Below, piece after piece: positions 1 through 10,658 of a stretch of DNA of 64,000 bases. A model generated the notes under the pieces. That model saw only the letters and a program-made list of their open reading frames with translations. It was not told the DNA's origin and ran no database searches. A program made the position numbers and the translations under genes. Within the stretch, counting starts at the first letter, position 1; every line of letters begins with the position of its first letter. The stretch is from Adiantum capillus-veneris. Taxonomy: Eukaryota > Streptophyta > Polypodiopsida > Polypodiales > Pteridaceae. The stretch spans positions 1,900,997 through 1,964,996 of the forward strand of contig CM043964.1 of the NCBI GenBank assembly GCA_014529385.2, in the 5' to 3' direction.

Positions 1-79
1 AAAGGATTCCCATCTCCCCTTCAAAACAACACAATAATTTAACAATGTTTTTCTATGAGCCATTAGCAACACAACACAA

Positions 80-300
80 ACAAATCCATGATTGCATAGG
101 CTTCCCACAAGGGCACCATAACTCCATCCATAACTTGCCACCTCTACATAGGCTTCCCACGTGGGAATCTAGGGCATTATGTAGACCGTAATCCAATCCA
201 TAACATGACACCTTTGAATAGACTTCCCACATGAAAATTTAAGGCATATTTGAAAACATGGACTAATACATAACTTGTAACCTTCAACTAAGGCTCCCAA
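80..300. repeat. Degenerate short tandem repeat
   Basis: Three to four imperfect copies of a 52-70 bp unit, each with a core like 'ataggcttcccac' (about 95, 147 and 217, then a weaker one near 279) and a 'ccataacttg' segment. No coding potential is seen. The stretch 301-968 holds no gene or repeat I can recognise. Confidence 0.4.
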
Positions 301-968
301 AGTAGCTGTAGTTTAAATTTTTTAGAGAAATGTATTTATTATCCCAAACAAGTTGAGAAATCAAAATGCATGGCATTGAGTACCATGGGACAATCCCTTG
401 GTTATTTCTAGCCTCCAATTTAAGCTCAATCTCCATCCAAGATTTCCGCTCAGGAGTTAGATATTCCATTATTCTCGACTTGTTCGCAATACCAAACTTC
501 TGAAACATAAATACTTCATGTGCCAAGTTGGGTGGAGCTGTAGCCCACGAGATTATAAAAGCAAGTGTTGACGGATAAGCTAAGGAAAAAGCACATTAAA
601 ACTAGAGAATTGAACATCAATTAACCAGCTAATTCTTACGTGTTTGTTGTATCAAGACTCAAAATCAATCCTGCTTCCTTCTTTTTATCGATCTCAATAA
701 ATTCACAACGAACTTGCACATGATATTTCTCATCCTCAGAGTGCTTTTAGGTTTCAATCTATCATAAGGAGGATATTTGGATCCACTCGCCTCAATGAAA
801 TCAATGCTTCAATTAATCCACTTATTCTACCTATGATAAAGTACGAATTAACAATGGATGTGTACATCTTCATTTTAATGTAATCAGATTTATAGTGTCA
901 ACAATCTTGTGCGGCCCGTAAGAGAAAAGTTTCTTTAAAAAAAAGAAAATTCAAAAAGTCTAAACAAA

Positions 969-1070
969 ATGTCAAGTTCTTTTCCCACGTTCTATGCAAG
1001 AAATGGGGAAGATGCGCAAGAGTTTCTTGACAACTTGTTTGCGACAATGCTTTACAACATTTGCAATCAC
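969..1070 (+). pseudogene. Possible gag N-terminus fragment
   Basis: A short open stretch begins Met-Ser-Ser and has a 'FPTF...GEDAQEFLDN' pattern. This resembles the start of the gag encoded near 36640-36350 on the minus strand (MSS..FPTF..K.EED...FLDD), which is a typical start for plant Ty3/gypsy gag proteins. The similarity is lost after about 30 residues. I infer a relic of a related LTR element. It is too short to be certain. Positions 1071-1440 show nothing else. Confidence 0.22.
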
Positions 1071-2029
1071 AGTTTGTCCTTGTTTTTTTATAAAAAAACA
1101 CAATTGGATGGGCTAGGCCTCTACCACTTGGCTAGCTATAAGTTAGTAACTTATAAGAATAGATTGCAATAGACTCCATTTGAAACATAAAAACAACATC
1201 AATTCTATACTTAGAAGAAAGTATTTAGGCTTGTTTACTGGTAGAACCTCACTAATTTGACAGATAAATAACTCGATCAAGAAGTTTGTTTTTTAAGGGA
1301 ATATACCACTCGGATTAGAAGGGAAAATCTATTACTTAGATTAGAAGAGATAATTAAACTTATAAACGAAAGGTTCTCTTTTACTAAGATACACTGTGGT
1401 TCTTAAAAAAATGATATATATAGATGATTTTACTGTGGACCTTGCTTGTAAAAGGTAAAAACGTTTTGTAAGACGAACATGGATAACAACTGGTATGGTC
1501 CATTGATACCTGTAAAACACATCCAAGGCTAACTGAATTGTTGTCTTGTTTGGATGGATGCAGGTAAGGACTCTATCTTATCTTGGAAGATTTTTTTGAC
1601 TTTGGCAAGCTATCTTACATTGGAGGAAACACTCACTTATGATCTGGGAAGTTCTTTTACTATCTGTATACTGAAAGGGGATCTCTTTCCTACAATCGTT
1701 GTACTTAAATAATTTTGATACTGAATTGTTTTTGTACACACCTACTCTTTGTTCCATTGCCAACTGTCTTTTGAATGTAAAAATTCAATTATGTCTTATT
1801 ATCTAAGATTAAATAGCTACACACACATCCTATACATAAGGTTTTTATTTCTAGAGAAACCGGGATCCTGGCTTTGGAAATTTTTGCTGAAATAGAGTTC
1901 TAGGTTGGACCCATAGTTTGTAATCCCTTGACTGGTTGACTGGTGTTAGGTGGTCCTTTGTAGACTTTATTTTTGGTCCCCTGCTCACGGCTACTATAGT
2001 CTTTGACTTTGTCGGTTTAAGGTTTGCAG

Positions 2030-2267
2030 GCCCAAAAAATAAAGTTACTGATTCTACTTTTATTTATGTTTATATTGTTCCCTTTTCAAGACCACATACC
2101 CTATAGAAAGACAGCCCGCATGAGTACTAATCACAACCCTGAGAATCATGCAAAGATTCTCGAAAAAATTAAGCTTTATCTTAAGGACCATAAACCAAAG
2201 AATGCTTTGGCAGCTAGAACTAAACCTTTCCTCTCTAGGAAAGCCAAAGATTGTATCACTTACTATG
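2030..2267 (+). pseudogene. 5' exon of retroelement copy A
   Basis: An exon-like block runs from an acceptor (TTTGCAG, ending 2029) to a donor (TATG|GTAAGT, at 2268). The open part from 2120 encodes a lysine-rich stretch with '.AKILEKIKLYL' and 'KPFLSRKAK'. Splicing to the acceptor CTCTCAG ending at 2353 keeps the frame: ITYY, a split Val codon, then ATSLVLRC. The joined protein aligns with copy B (VASLLVLKC at about 13680). This supports an 86-nt spliceosomal intron (2268-2353) retained inside a retroelement. Some Penelope-like elements are known to carry introns. The function of this N-terminal region is unknown. Confidence 0.45.
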
Positions 2268-2353
2268 GTAAGTAATAGTTGACCTTACCACACTTTTTTG
2301 AAATATTGCACACTCTTGCTCTCACAAGGATTGGAGTTAACCTCCCCTCTCAG

Positions 2354-4855
2354 TGGCCACTTCTCTTGTGCTTAGATGTATTAGCAACTTGGATGCGTCT
2401 CAACTAATATATGACTCGGCTCTTACCTCTAACAAGAAACTATCTGTCCTACATATGCCGTCTTTTAATGATTGGGTCAAATTATTGGATACCCTGGATA
2501 AAGACTCCATGGAAGGAGTGAATTTAATTACCTAATACATAGACCAGCTTCCCCTACTTTCCTCACAATTACTAGCAAGAACTTGCCCTATTTTCTTCCT
2601 CTGGTGCTGATTTGTCTAACTTTTTAAGGAAGTTATGTGGTCTCAATCCCTCTTTTGTCTATACACCGGCTGCTCTGACTATTCCACAAACAGGTGGTAT
2701 CTTTTGTCAAGATAGTGTAGCACTTGAAGCAGTTAACACTAGAATGGTAACATACACTTTTATGTCCTTGGACACTTTTGTGTCCTCTTAAGTGACCATT
2801 TTGCTTGAATTATTTGAAGAGTATGAAAATGAATTTCTAGGTGCTATATATCCACAAAGTTTCCTTATGAGCTGAAAAAAACTTAGAATTTTTTTTTTGA
2901 GTATCGATCTCACCATTAACCTTACTCTTGCACAACATTTTTGAACCTAAACTGTGTGAAAAAATGGGTCCTATTTTTGGTTTTTTTTCAAATTTTGGCA
3001 ACTATACCACTCTAAACTTCATGTTTGTGATGTTTAGATGGCTAGAGGTTAGTCCTTCATAGTTCTCAACATGTTTTGATGCTTGTAGGGAGAGCTAAGT
3101 GTTAAAATTGAAAGTTATGACCAATTTACAAGAATTGCATAATCCTGTTTTTTGGCCAAAATTAGCACTTTTATGATTTTTTTGGTGGCTTTCTTGATAT
3201 CCAAATTCAATTTTGATTGTGTAAGTGTAATGTATAACATAAAGCTAATCTTACTTGAGTTTTGGGGGACCTAATATGCTATATAGCATAGTATATGATG
3301 ATGGTTGAGTTTTTTGTTGCTGAAGAATACGATACATTTTAGAGTAGCAAGTATAACTTTCTCAATATTGCTAGTTTCTTAGACCAATTGTGTGTATTTT
3401 GTAGGTAGTGACCATATCTAATCATAGACTACAATCTTGGCTAGATATTGAGTAGTTTCTATGGGTTTCTAGAGGTCATAATGCTAAACCCAGTTTTTTC
3501 ATGTTTGCTGTATTTAGCACTTTATCATTGCCCCCAAGGTTCCAATTGTAAGAGATCCATTATCCTTTTGACATGCTCCATGGCTCCTTTTGAATCCAGA
3601 GGCCCAAAGGGAACTAAGAAAACATGTATATAGTATCTGTATTGAGCGTGACTATAGAAACTTTGATGATAGGTGCGCAGAATGGCAAAAATGCAACTTT
3701 TTCGTACCTATTTTTTTTGCCCAAAAAAGAATTAGTGAGGTAAAAGCAACCATATGTTTTGGTCACCAACCCATTGAAGTTAACAGGGTATTTTATCTTA
3801 TGTCCTACAAAAATCTCCACTCTTATTTATATGCAATCAACCGTAAGAAATTGTTGTTTTGGGCAAAATGCACTGGTCCATAAACTTTGGAGGCTTGTAG
3901 TGACCAAGGGGTGAGAAAAATTACAAGTTTCTCATTTTTTCCATATGTAGTAGTTATTGAACTATAAGCTCATGAAAGGATTCTTCAAAATGAGTGGATC
4001 TACTATGGTTTTGGATTTTTTTCCCAAAACCCTGAAAGGACACTTTTATGTCCTGTTAGGTTACCATTCTAGTGTTAAAGAATTTCAGAGTAATCTTTGT
4101 TCTCTCAATGACTCTAACCTCCTGGAGATGGTCCCAAAAATATCCAAAGTTTTTCCTGTCCTACCTATTAGAAAAATTGAAATTGAATCCCTTGGGGTTG
4201 ATCATCAACTTTGGGTCCTGCCCAACAAAGCATTTTTAGCACCAATTTTGAGTGAAACTTGGGTCTACCTTGCCAACCTACCTGCCGCTACTGTGGAAGA
4301 CTGCAGACTCAAGATTTTAAAAGGAGGACAATTTTTGGACAAAGGGGAGCTTATTAAAGAACCTTTCAACCTCAATCTCATTGACCACTCCAAATGCCCC
4401 TCCAATACAGGCCTCTACATCCGTACTAAAGGAAACATGGAATTTACCAAGAGTAATCCAGAGTTTTACATTGAATCCATCTGGAACTTCTTTCGACCTT
4501 ATGTAAAGTGTGCGTGCAGTTTTCTGGACCCTAAAGCCCCTTGTGAATCTAGCATCATGTGGTTCGATCATGCCATTTGGTTTATCCTCAACCATCTCGA
4601 CTTACTTTTCCCAAAAAATCCTGTAGATTTTCACCTCTCCCTCATTTGCCCCTGGTTAGGTGGCGAGGCTAAGCAAATTGTAATTGTGCAGATTGCCTTT
4701 AACATCTTCCATGGGTTGATGTTGGATATCCTGAAGGAGTTAAAATCTGATGAACCTGGGATTTACCTAACTACTTATGCTAACTTTAAAGGTGTTAAGA
4801 TCATCAATAGTTTACTTAAACCTTGTATTGAGGAGGATGATTCCCCTACTCTTAA
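2354..4855 (+). pseudogene. N-terminal region of retroelement protein, copy A, split by a DNA element
   Basis: Two coding blocks (2354-2732 and 4079-4855) match the copy B protein at 13680-14850. The first contains 'LVLRCISNLDASQLI', then a stop at about 2533 and frameshifts. The second contains 'SLGVDHQLWVLPNKAFL', 'LKGGQFLDKGELI', 'FRPYVKCACSFLDPKAPCESS' and 'WFDHAIWF', all shared with copy B. This roughly 300-residue domain lies upstream of the RT and matches nothing I can name. Its conserved Cys, Trp and His residues suggest a folded domain. The open frame that seems to begin at 3957 starts inside the inserted DNA element, so that Met is not the true start. The original frame was ..LEAV|KEFQ.., joined across the insertion at 2733-4078. 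Confidence 0.55.
2737..4074. mobile_element. TTAA-flanked nonautonomous DNA element, copy 1
   Basis: This 1338-bp insertion is flanked by TTAA on both sides (2733-2736 and 4075-4078). Its terminal inverted repeats start CACTAGAATGGTAAC and end GTTACCATTCTAGTG. Removing it with one TTAA restores the reading frame of the surrounding retroelement protein. TTAA duplication with CCCTAGAA-like ends is the signature of piggyBac-superfamily transposons. No transposase is visible inside, so I infer a nonautonomous member. Because the target is palindromic, a TA or TAA duplication cannot be excluded from one site. Confidence 0.7.
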
Positions 4856-6194
4856 CACTAGGTTGGTAACCTAACAGGACATAAAAGTGTCCTTTTAGGG
4901 TTTTGAAAAAAACCTCCAAAACCATAGTAGATCCACTCATTTTGTAAAATCCTTTCATGAGGTTATAGTTCAAGGCCTACTAAACATGGAAAAAATAAGA
5001 AACTTGTAAAATTTCTCATCTTTTGGTCACACCAAGCCTCCAAAGTTGATGGACCAATGAATTTTCATCAAAACGGTCATTTCTTACGTTTTGTTGCATA
5101 AAAGTAAGATTAGGGATTTTTGTAGGACTTGAGATAAATTCCCTAGTTAACTTCAATGGGTTGGTGTTCAGAACATATGATTGCTTCTCACTCACTATTT
5201 TTTGTTTTGCCAAAATAAATAGGTACAAAAAAGTTGAATTTTTACCATTCTGCAAACCTAGCATCAAAGTTTCTATAGCCACGCTCAATACAAATAATAT
5301 ATGCATGTTTTCTTAGTTCCCTATTGTCCTTTATGTTCATAAGGTGCCATGGAGCATGTCAAAAGAGTAATACATCTCTTACCAAGGGGAATCTTGGGGA
5401 CAAAGATGAAGTGTTAAATACAGCAAACATGAAAAAACTGGGTTCAACATTATGAGTTGTAGAATCCCATAGAAACTATTCAATATCTAGCCAAATTTGA
5501 TCCTTATGACTAGATATGGTTACTACCTACAAAATGCATGTAGCTGTCACAAGAAACTAACAATATTGAAGAAGCTATACTTCATATACTAGAATGTTTC
5601 GTTTTCTTCTATACTTGAATAAATCAACCATCGTTGTGTACTATCCAAAATAGGGTATTAGGTGCTTCAAAACTCAAGGAATGTTAGCTTTATGTTACAA
5701 TATGTGATATAGAAAATAAAAAATGCATTTGGATATCATGAAATAAACCAAAAAAATAATAGAAGAGCTAAAATTGGCAAAAAAACAGGATTTGACAATT
5801 TTTGTAATTTGGTCATAACTTACAACTTTAATATTTATTTCTCCCTAGAAGCACCAGGACATGTTGAGGACTACTAAATATAGTTCTCTAGCATTATAGA
5901 CCTCACAAACATGAATTCTAGAGTGGTATAGTTGCAAGAAGTTGAAAAAAGCCAAAAACAGGACCCGTTTTTTCACACAGTTTAGGTTGTGAAATGTTGT
6001 GCAAGGACAATGTTGAAGATGAAATTCATATTCCAAAAAAATGTCGAGTTTTTTTCAACTCATGAGACAACTTTCTAGATAGATAGCACCTCAAAATCCA
6101 TTTTGAAACTCTTGACATAATTCAAGGAAAATGGTCACTTAACAAGACATAAAAGTGTCCCAAGACATAAAAGTGTCCCATTACCAACCTAGTG
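4856..6194. mobile_element. TTAA-flanked nonautonomous DNA element, copy 2 (inverted)
   Basis: This 1339-bp insertion is the reverse complement of the element at 2737-4074 along its whole length. Both contain the 'ggacataaaagtgtcc' subterminal palindrome and the 'ctcatgaaaggat' segment, in opposite orientation. It is flanked by TTAA at 4852-4855 and 6195-6198, and its ends are CACTAGGTTGGTAACC and GGTTACCAACCTAGTG-like. The retroelement protein resumes on the right with 'KRPNSL', which matches 'KRPNTL' in copy B. No transposase gene is seen. Confidence 0.7.
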
Positions 6195-7260
6195 TTAAAA
6201 GACCCAATTCTCTTACCACCCCAACTCCTTCAGTTCCTCTAACTGAGGTAAATATCGTAGCTACACAAGGGGAAGAGGCATGATTCCCCCCATCAAGAAT
6301 TTTCTTGATATGTAATCCTTGGTGCTACTGCAGGTTACTACAAGCCCTTGTGGAAGAAGAATGCTCGTCAAAGTGGATTCAAACAAAGGATTCATCTACA
6401 TACACTGTCTCTTTCACAATGTACTCCTCGATTGGATACAACCAAAATAAATAAATTGTGAGTGCTTTGACTTGTTTTTTGGCAATCACAAACTACTCGA
6501 CAATATACTCATAGGATGGAAGTATCAACATCCTGTAAAGAATTTAGTTTACAGTAATGACTTTCTTCAAGATAATACTATTCCCCATTGTACATGGTTT
6601 CAATTTACCACTTTTTGTAAAGATTTTGAGGCATATGGTAGATATGTCTGTACCTGTGATCTTAGCATTATTCAAAACATCAAAATACATAGAATCTTGG
6701 CCAAAGGGATCAATCATATACCTAACTTTCCCAAAAACCCCTACCTTGCTCTATCAGCTATACTAAGTTGCCTCACTGACCTTGTCAGTACTCTCCAACT
6801 GGAGATGACAGTCCTATCGGACTTAAGGGAAGTTGTGAAGGAATGCTTCCTTCAAAAAAATATCACAACTACCTAATAATTGGCTATCATCTGAGGAATC
6901 ATGGCTTACATCTCAGCTAGCTCTTAATTTTCAAAAAAAATCTGATAAATGGTTTGTTGTCGGACTTGACAAAAGTTCCAACTGTCCTACTATTATATGC
7001 AAATACCTTGCTTGGAAGACCGCCCATGATCGAGCATCTAGAAAGGAATTTTGTAGTATTAACTCTTCACTACAAACAATTATGGATAATATTGCAAAAC
7101 ACTTAGGGAATCTTGGCTACCCTATACAGAACACTAAGTTACCTGTATTATATTCCCACCTTTAAGTTCATAAGCATAAGTTCAGATGGATATCTGATGC
7201 TTCCAATAGTATCTTCACAGATATCACCAGGGATATTACGCTATGCCTTGACCTTGTACT
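6195..7260 (+). pseudogene. RT N-terminal half, copy A
   Basis: The block is the counterpart of 14830-15960 in copy B. The longest open part (6472-6876) has 'ILIGWKYQHPVKNLVYSNDF', then Cys/Phe-rich 'FCKDFEAYGRYVCTCDLSII' and 'ILAKGINHIPNFP'. This order (a Cys-x-Cys/DL-x-II segment followed by a K-G-hydrophobic motif) occurs at the start of the PLE-type RTs I recall. After a stop near 6876, out-of-frame pieces continue with 'VGLDKSSNCPTIICKYLA' and 'HKHKFRWISDASNSIF', equivalent to RT motifs that hold the template. Frameshifts and a TAA in 'YSHL*VHKHK' make it nonfunctional. Confidence 0.55.
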
Positions 7261-7504
7261 AGCCAAATTTGAGCTTATTTGTGCCACTAAATAGAAAATC
7301 GGCCAAGACTTCTTACATATTCAGTATAATCCATTTTGGCTTACAAAAAATTCTACAGAAGTCTCGCTTTATCTTTATTAGCAGCCAAATTTGAGCTTAT
7401 TTGTGCCACTAAACAGAAAATCGGTCAAGACTTCTTACATATTTAGTATAATCCATTTTGGCTTACAAAAAATTCTACAGAAGTCTCGCTTTATCTTCCT
7501 CAAA
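7261..7504 (+). repeat. 122-bp tandem duplication inside the RT region
   Basis: Two adjacent copies (7261-7382 and 7383-7504) begin 'agccaaatttgagcttattt' and differ at only a few positions. The unit covers the 'PFWLTKNSTEVSLYL' part of the RT. It is not found in copy B, where this segment is single. The duplication is therefore a local event after insertion. Confidence 0.85.
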
Positions 7505-8188
7505 AAATCTTCCATACATTTTTTGCAGACATTACACAATGCTATGAAAACATTCCCCTTGATGGGGATCTTGGTCTTAAGACCATTCTTGCCAAAGTGA
7601 TTAAAATGGCCTTCACCAATGCCAAAAAAAAGAAACTCTTTTACATATCTCTCTCTCTCTCTCTCTCTCAAAACCTAGGTGGATAAAAAAAGCTTATTCT
7701 TTACACTCCTTACACTTCAACGAAGCTAAGCTCTGCTTTTTCATTTCATGGCTGCTTTGTAACTGTACTATAGTCTCCGATGGTCTGTGCTTCAACCAGT
7801 GCATAGGCATTCCCATGGGATTCTCTTGTTCTCCATTTATGTGTAATATTTACCTTGCTTTCTTTGAATACAATTGGTTTCTCACAAACTTGGAATCGTG
7901 CAAAAGTAATCTTTCACAGTTCAAGCATACCTTTAGATATAAGGATGACCTACTTAGTATCAACAATAGATACTTCCTCAAAGAAATTTGTCAGATTTAT
8001 CCTCACTGCCTTACTATTGAACCCACATCTTTACAAGAGTTCATCACACCCAATGGGGCTTTTTGCACATCGGTTCAGTTCCTTAACCTTTCTATCTCCC
8101 TTCATACCCCTTCTGTTGGTGGCTATGACCTTAGGTTTGTGTGGAAAAGGGATTTTCTGAAATTACCACTTGTAGACTTCATATAAAA
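7505..8188 (+). pseudogene. RT catalytic half, copy A
   Basis: After 'DITQCYENIPLDGDLGL' (the first catalytic Asp region) come frameshifts and a (TC)n tract, then 'GIPMGFSCSPFMCNIYLAFFE' and 'FRYKDDLLSINN', with the catalytic Asp pair in K-D-D. The open frame 7815-8186 extends through 'CLTIEPTS' and 'FLNLSISL' to 'VWKRDFLKL', all matched in copy B. Copy B reads M-D-D where copy A reads K-D-D. Stops and frame changes upstream of 7815 break the gene. Confidence 0.6.
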
Positions 8189-8424
8189 GAATAGCAACAG
8201 GCCTCACAAGGTTGTTATTAGCTCATGTATCAGCCTGCTACACTTAATTTTCTATTCTTCCTCTGATTCTTTTTTTGCTTGGGAGGAAGTTAATCTACTG
8301 ATAAAAAAATATTGCCTTAAAGGGTTCAATAGGAATCATCTCTACAACACTATTACACAGGCTCTCACCCAACATTTTTGGTCGGGGTTACACTTTAACC
8401 ATGAGATTGTCATCTCTCTAATTA

Positions 8425-8471
8425 GGTAGTAGGACCATACACAATGGGCCTACTACCAACCCGTTGTGTAT
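8425..8471 (+). other. 3' hairpin/pseudoknot RNA element, copy A
   Basis: Stem 1 is GGTAGTAGGACC (8425-8436) with GGGCCTACTACC (8446-8457), 11 of 12 pairs. Its 9-nt loop begins ATACACAA (8437-8444) and is perfectly complementary to TTGTGTAT (8464-8471). The conserved tail 'ggtgcttgggtaagggcggg' and an AC tract follow. Copy B at 23111-23152 has the same layout with a different loop and a matching change downstream. Confidence 0.7.
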
Positions 8472-8536
8472 GGTGCTTGGGTAAGGGCGGGTACACACAC
8501 ACATAGTGATATTATATTACTCTTATTTTGTTTAAC

Positions 8537-8538
8537 CC

Positions 8539-8569
<31 letters not shown>

Positions 8570-8582
8570 ACACACACACACA
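8537..8582. repeat. Poly-C and (AC)n microsatellite
   Basis: A run of about 20 C is followed by about 13 AC repeats. It lies just 3' of retroelement copy A. Confidence 0.9.
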
Positions 8583-9098
8583 TTAACCTTGCCCTTCTTT
8601 TGGGACCAGTTGGGTTTTTTTGGCATTACACACTACTCTCTAACCAGGGTAGCTTTATAACTTGGGTTCACACTTAAAAGCCACTAATGCATTCTAACAT
8701 CATGGGACATAGCCCGTGTAATAAACCTAGGAGCTATTTAATGAGTCTACCTCTATCATGGTTGAGTGTGATTGCATTTTGAGTATCCCTCTTCATCACA
8801 CCATGAAGGCAACCTCAGTGAGGATTCTCCCACTCATGGGTATTGGCGTGCCGAACAGAGCTACTATGTGCCCACACACTCTCCATGAAGGTGGCCTCGC
8901 TTACTTATGGCTCCCAACTGGTGGTCCCTCCTCCTTCCCCTATATAAACAGGTGAGGGCGCATCTCTGCCCCTCACTTAGCCAGGGATGTTCTGTCGGGT
9001 TTTTTTGTAAAAAACCTATTGCTTGCTTCGATTACAGAACTATGGAGCTCACTACTCATGATTCTCAGATTTTTCTCACCTTCCTTACTTCTGCACTT

Positions 9099-9145
<47 letters not shown>

Positions 9146-9146
9146 T
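8583..9146. other. Spacer with a TATA-like box and (AC)20
   Basis: No gene is supported here. A 'ctatataaaca' TATA-like site lies at 8940-8950. The segment ends in about 20 AC repeats (9103-9142) that abut the left end of the 4-kb direct repeat. It may be the remains of a 5' region of another element, but I cannot show that. Confidence 0.3.
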
Positions 9147-10561
9147 ACATGAGTCGTTACTCAAGGTTCACCACATTATTAAGTTAAAAAAACTTGGTTT
9201 TTTACAAAAAAAACCCCCCTCCTTGCTCTTCACCTTTACATGTCTAGTAGACCATCCATTACATGATCACACAAATAGCTGTCACAGCAAAAACAGGTGT
9301 TTGGACGTTCTGACAAAGGTAGGATTCGAGTAGATAAGATTACTCCATACTCCAAGGTTCGTGGAGTGATGTTGAAATGAGTGGCTGACCATAGCTGCAA
9401 TACAAAAAAATCTTTTGCGATGGAATAAATTGCGCTAGCGCATATAACCGTTCTAAAAAACCTCGCTTCATTGAATATTCTACATAATTGTATCGTGGCC
9501 CTATGCCCATTGCTTCAGTTCCATCGCAAGACGAATGTTATTCATAAAATGCTCTCGGCCCCAAAGAGTCACCCTTGTCACTCGGTTCTAATATGTCCAC
9601 CACTTCGTCTGAGACATAGATGTGCCTAAGTGCGGAAATAAAAGCCGTTCATAACGGAGGAGTGTGGCTCTCTTAGTAGACTCACTTGATTGCTGAAGAT
9701 GTGCGATAGATAAAGCTAAAACCTGATCCCCATTATGAGCCATAGCAGATAATTAAATATGTAGAATACACCTGATGACAATTTTAGATGTTTGATTTTA
9801 ACTCTCAAATAGATACTCTTGACAATTGCTATGCGCTGGTTTGATTAAAAGATGCTCGTCTTTTATAGACATATTGGTGACAGAACCCAATGGTTGTGTT
9901 TTTTAAAAAAAAGGAAAAGAACTTTACTTCGGATGCCTCATCTAGTAGGCTTTGGCATCTGTCTCTAAATCTAACCTAGGGGAAGGATCACTTACCATAG
10001 AATCTGATGAGATGTAGGTTTATGGGTTACTATCGGTCGAGAGCACTGGCTCGTATGAAGACCGTGTATGGTGGGGATAGATGAAGAAAAGAGAGAGGAG
10101 AGAAGTGAAGGTGATAGGAATTTTCATACTAGGTTAGTGTTAGTAAATTAGTAGAGTATCGGTATTACGACCGCGGAAAAAAAAGTCTTGCTATCTACGG
10201 CCACTTTCAATTAAACACATAATGTGTTTTGGTATCTTGTAGTGTTTTTATTTTTTGAAGGTGGGGACTTCCTTGTACATAAAAGGAAATAGAAAAAAAA
10301 ATTACCTATTAAAGCTTCCACCTGTAGTAGATTTCGTATTCACTACAGTACTCTATTGTGTCCATAGCATGCTGTCGTTCTGCCGCTTGTAAGGAATGTT
10401 GTAGCTTTCTTGGGCTGATACATCTTTGAGCTCTATTATGGCTTCACGTTCCCGGATCTCGCGCTGAGTATAATCCCGGAGTGGATGGTTTTGAAGGCCT
10501 GCCTCGATGGGGGGAAGCGTGCAGATCTCATGACCCTGCTGAAGCTTGATAGTATCTCGCC

Positions 10562-10570
10562 TATAAAAAA
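10562..10570 (+). promoter_or_regulatory. Probable TATA box in the left direct repeat
   Basis: TATAAAAAA lies 89 bp upstream of the first coding ATG at 10659 and is conserved at the same place in the right copy (about 24663). The spacing leaves room for a short 5' leader. Confidence 0.45.
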
Positions 10571-10658
10571 CCCATAAGGTGAGTGCCTATGCTCACTTAG
10601 CGCCGTGATTTGTGACCTCTGTTTTGCATTCAAGTCTGAGTTGCTGTGTGACTTCATC

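Larger units (their letters stand above)
1460..8510 (+). mobile_element. PLE-type retroelement, copy A (decayed)
   Basis: This older copy of the retroelement is also present at 9147-27171. Homology starts in a 5' noncoding part (about 1470-1770 resembles 12760-13070, sharing 'catggataacaactgg' and a 'gtgcagg' segment). It continues through an exon at 2030-2267, a second coding block from 2354, the RT, and a 3' pseudoknot at 8425-8471. Two TTAA-flanked DNA elements and a 122-bp tandem duplication interrupt it, and it carries many stops and frameshifts. Its divergence from copy B is large, so it is an old insertion. The family assignment rests on RT motif order and is an inference. Confidence 0.6.

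Noticed and set aside
3957-4070. N-terminal residues of the frame starting at 3957 as part of a real protein
   Set aside because: This piece is the end of the inserted TTAA element. The homologous protein begins at about 4075.
8941-8950. Promoter of a host gene at the TATATAAA site
   Set aside because: No gene follows within 1.5 kb except exons of the retroelement repeat. It is kept only as a TATA-like site.
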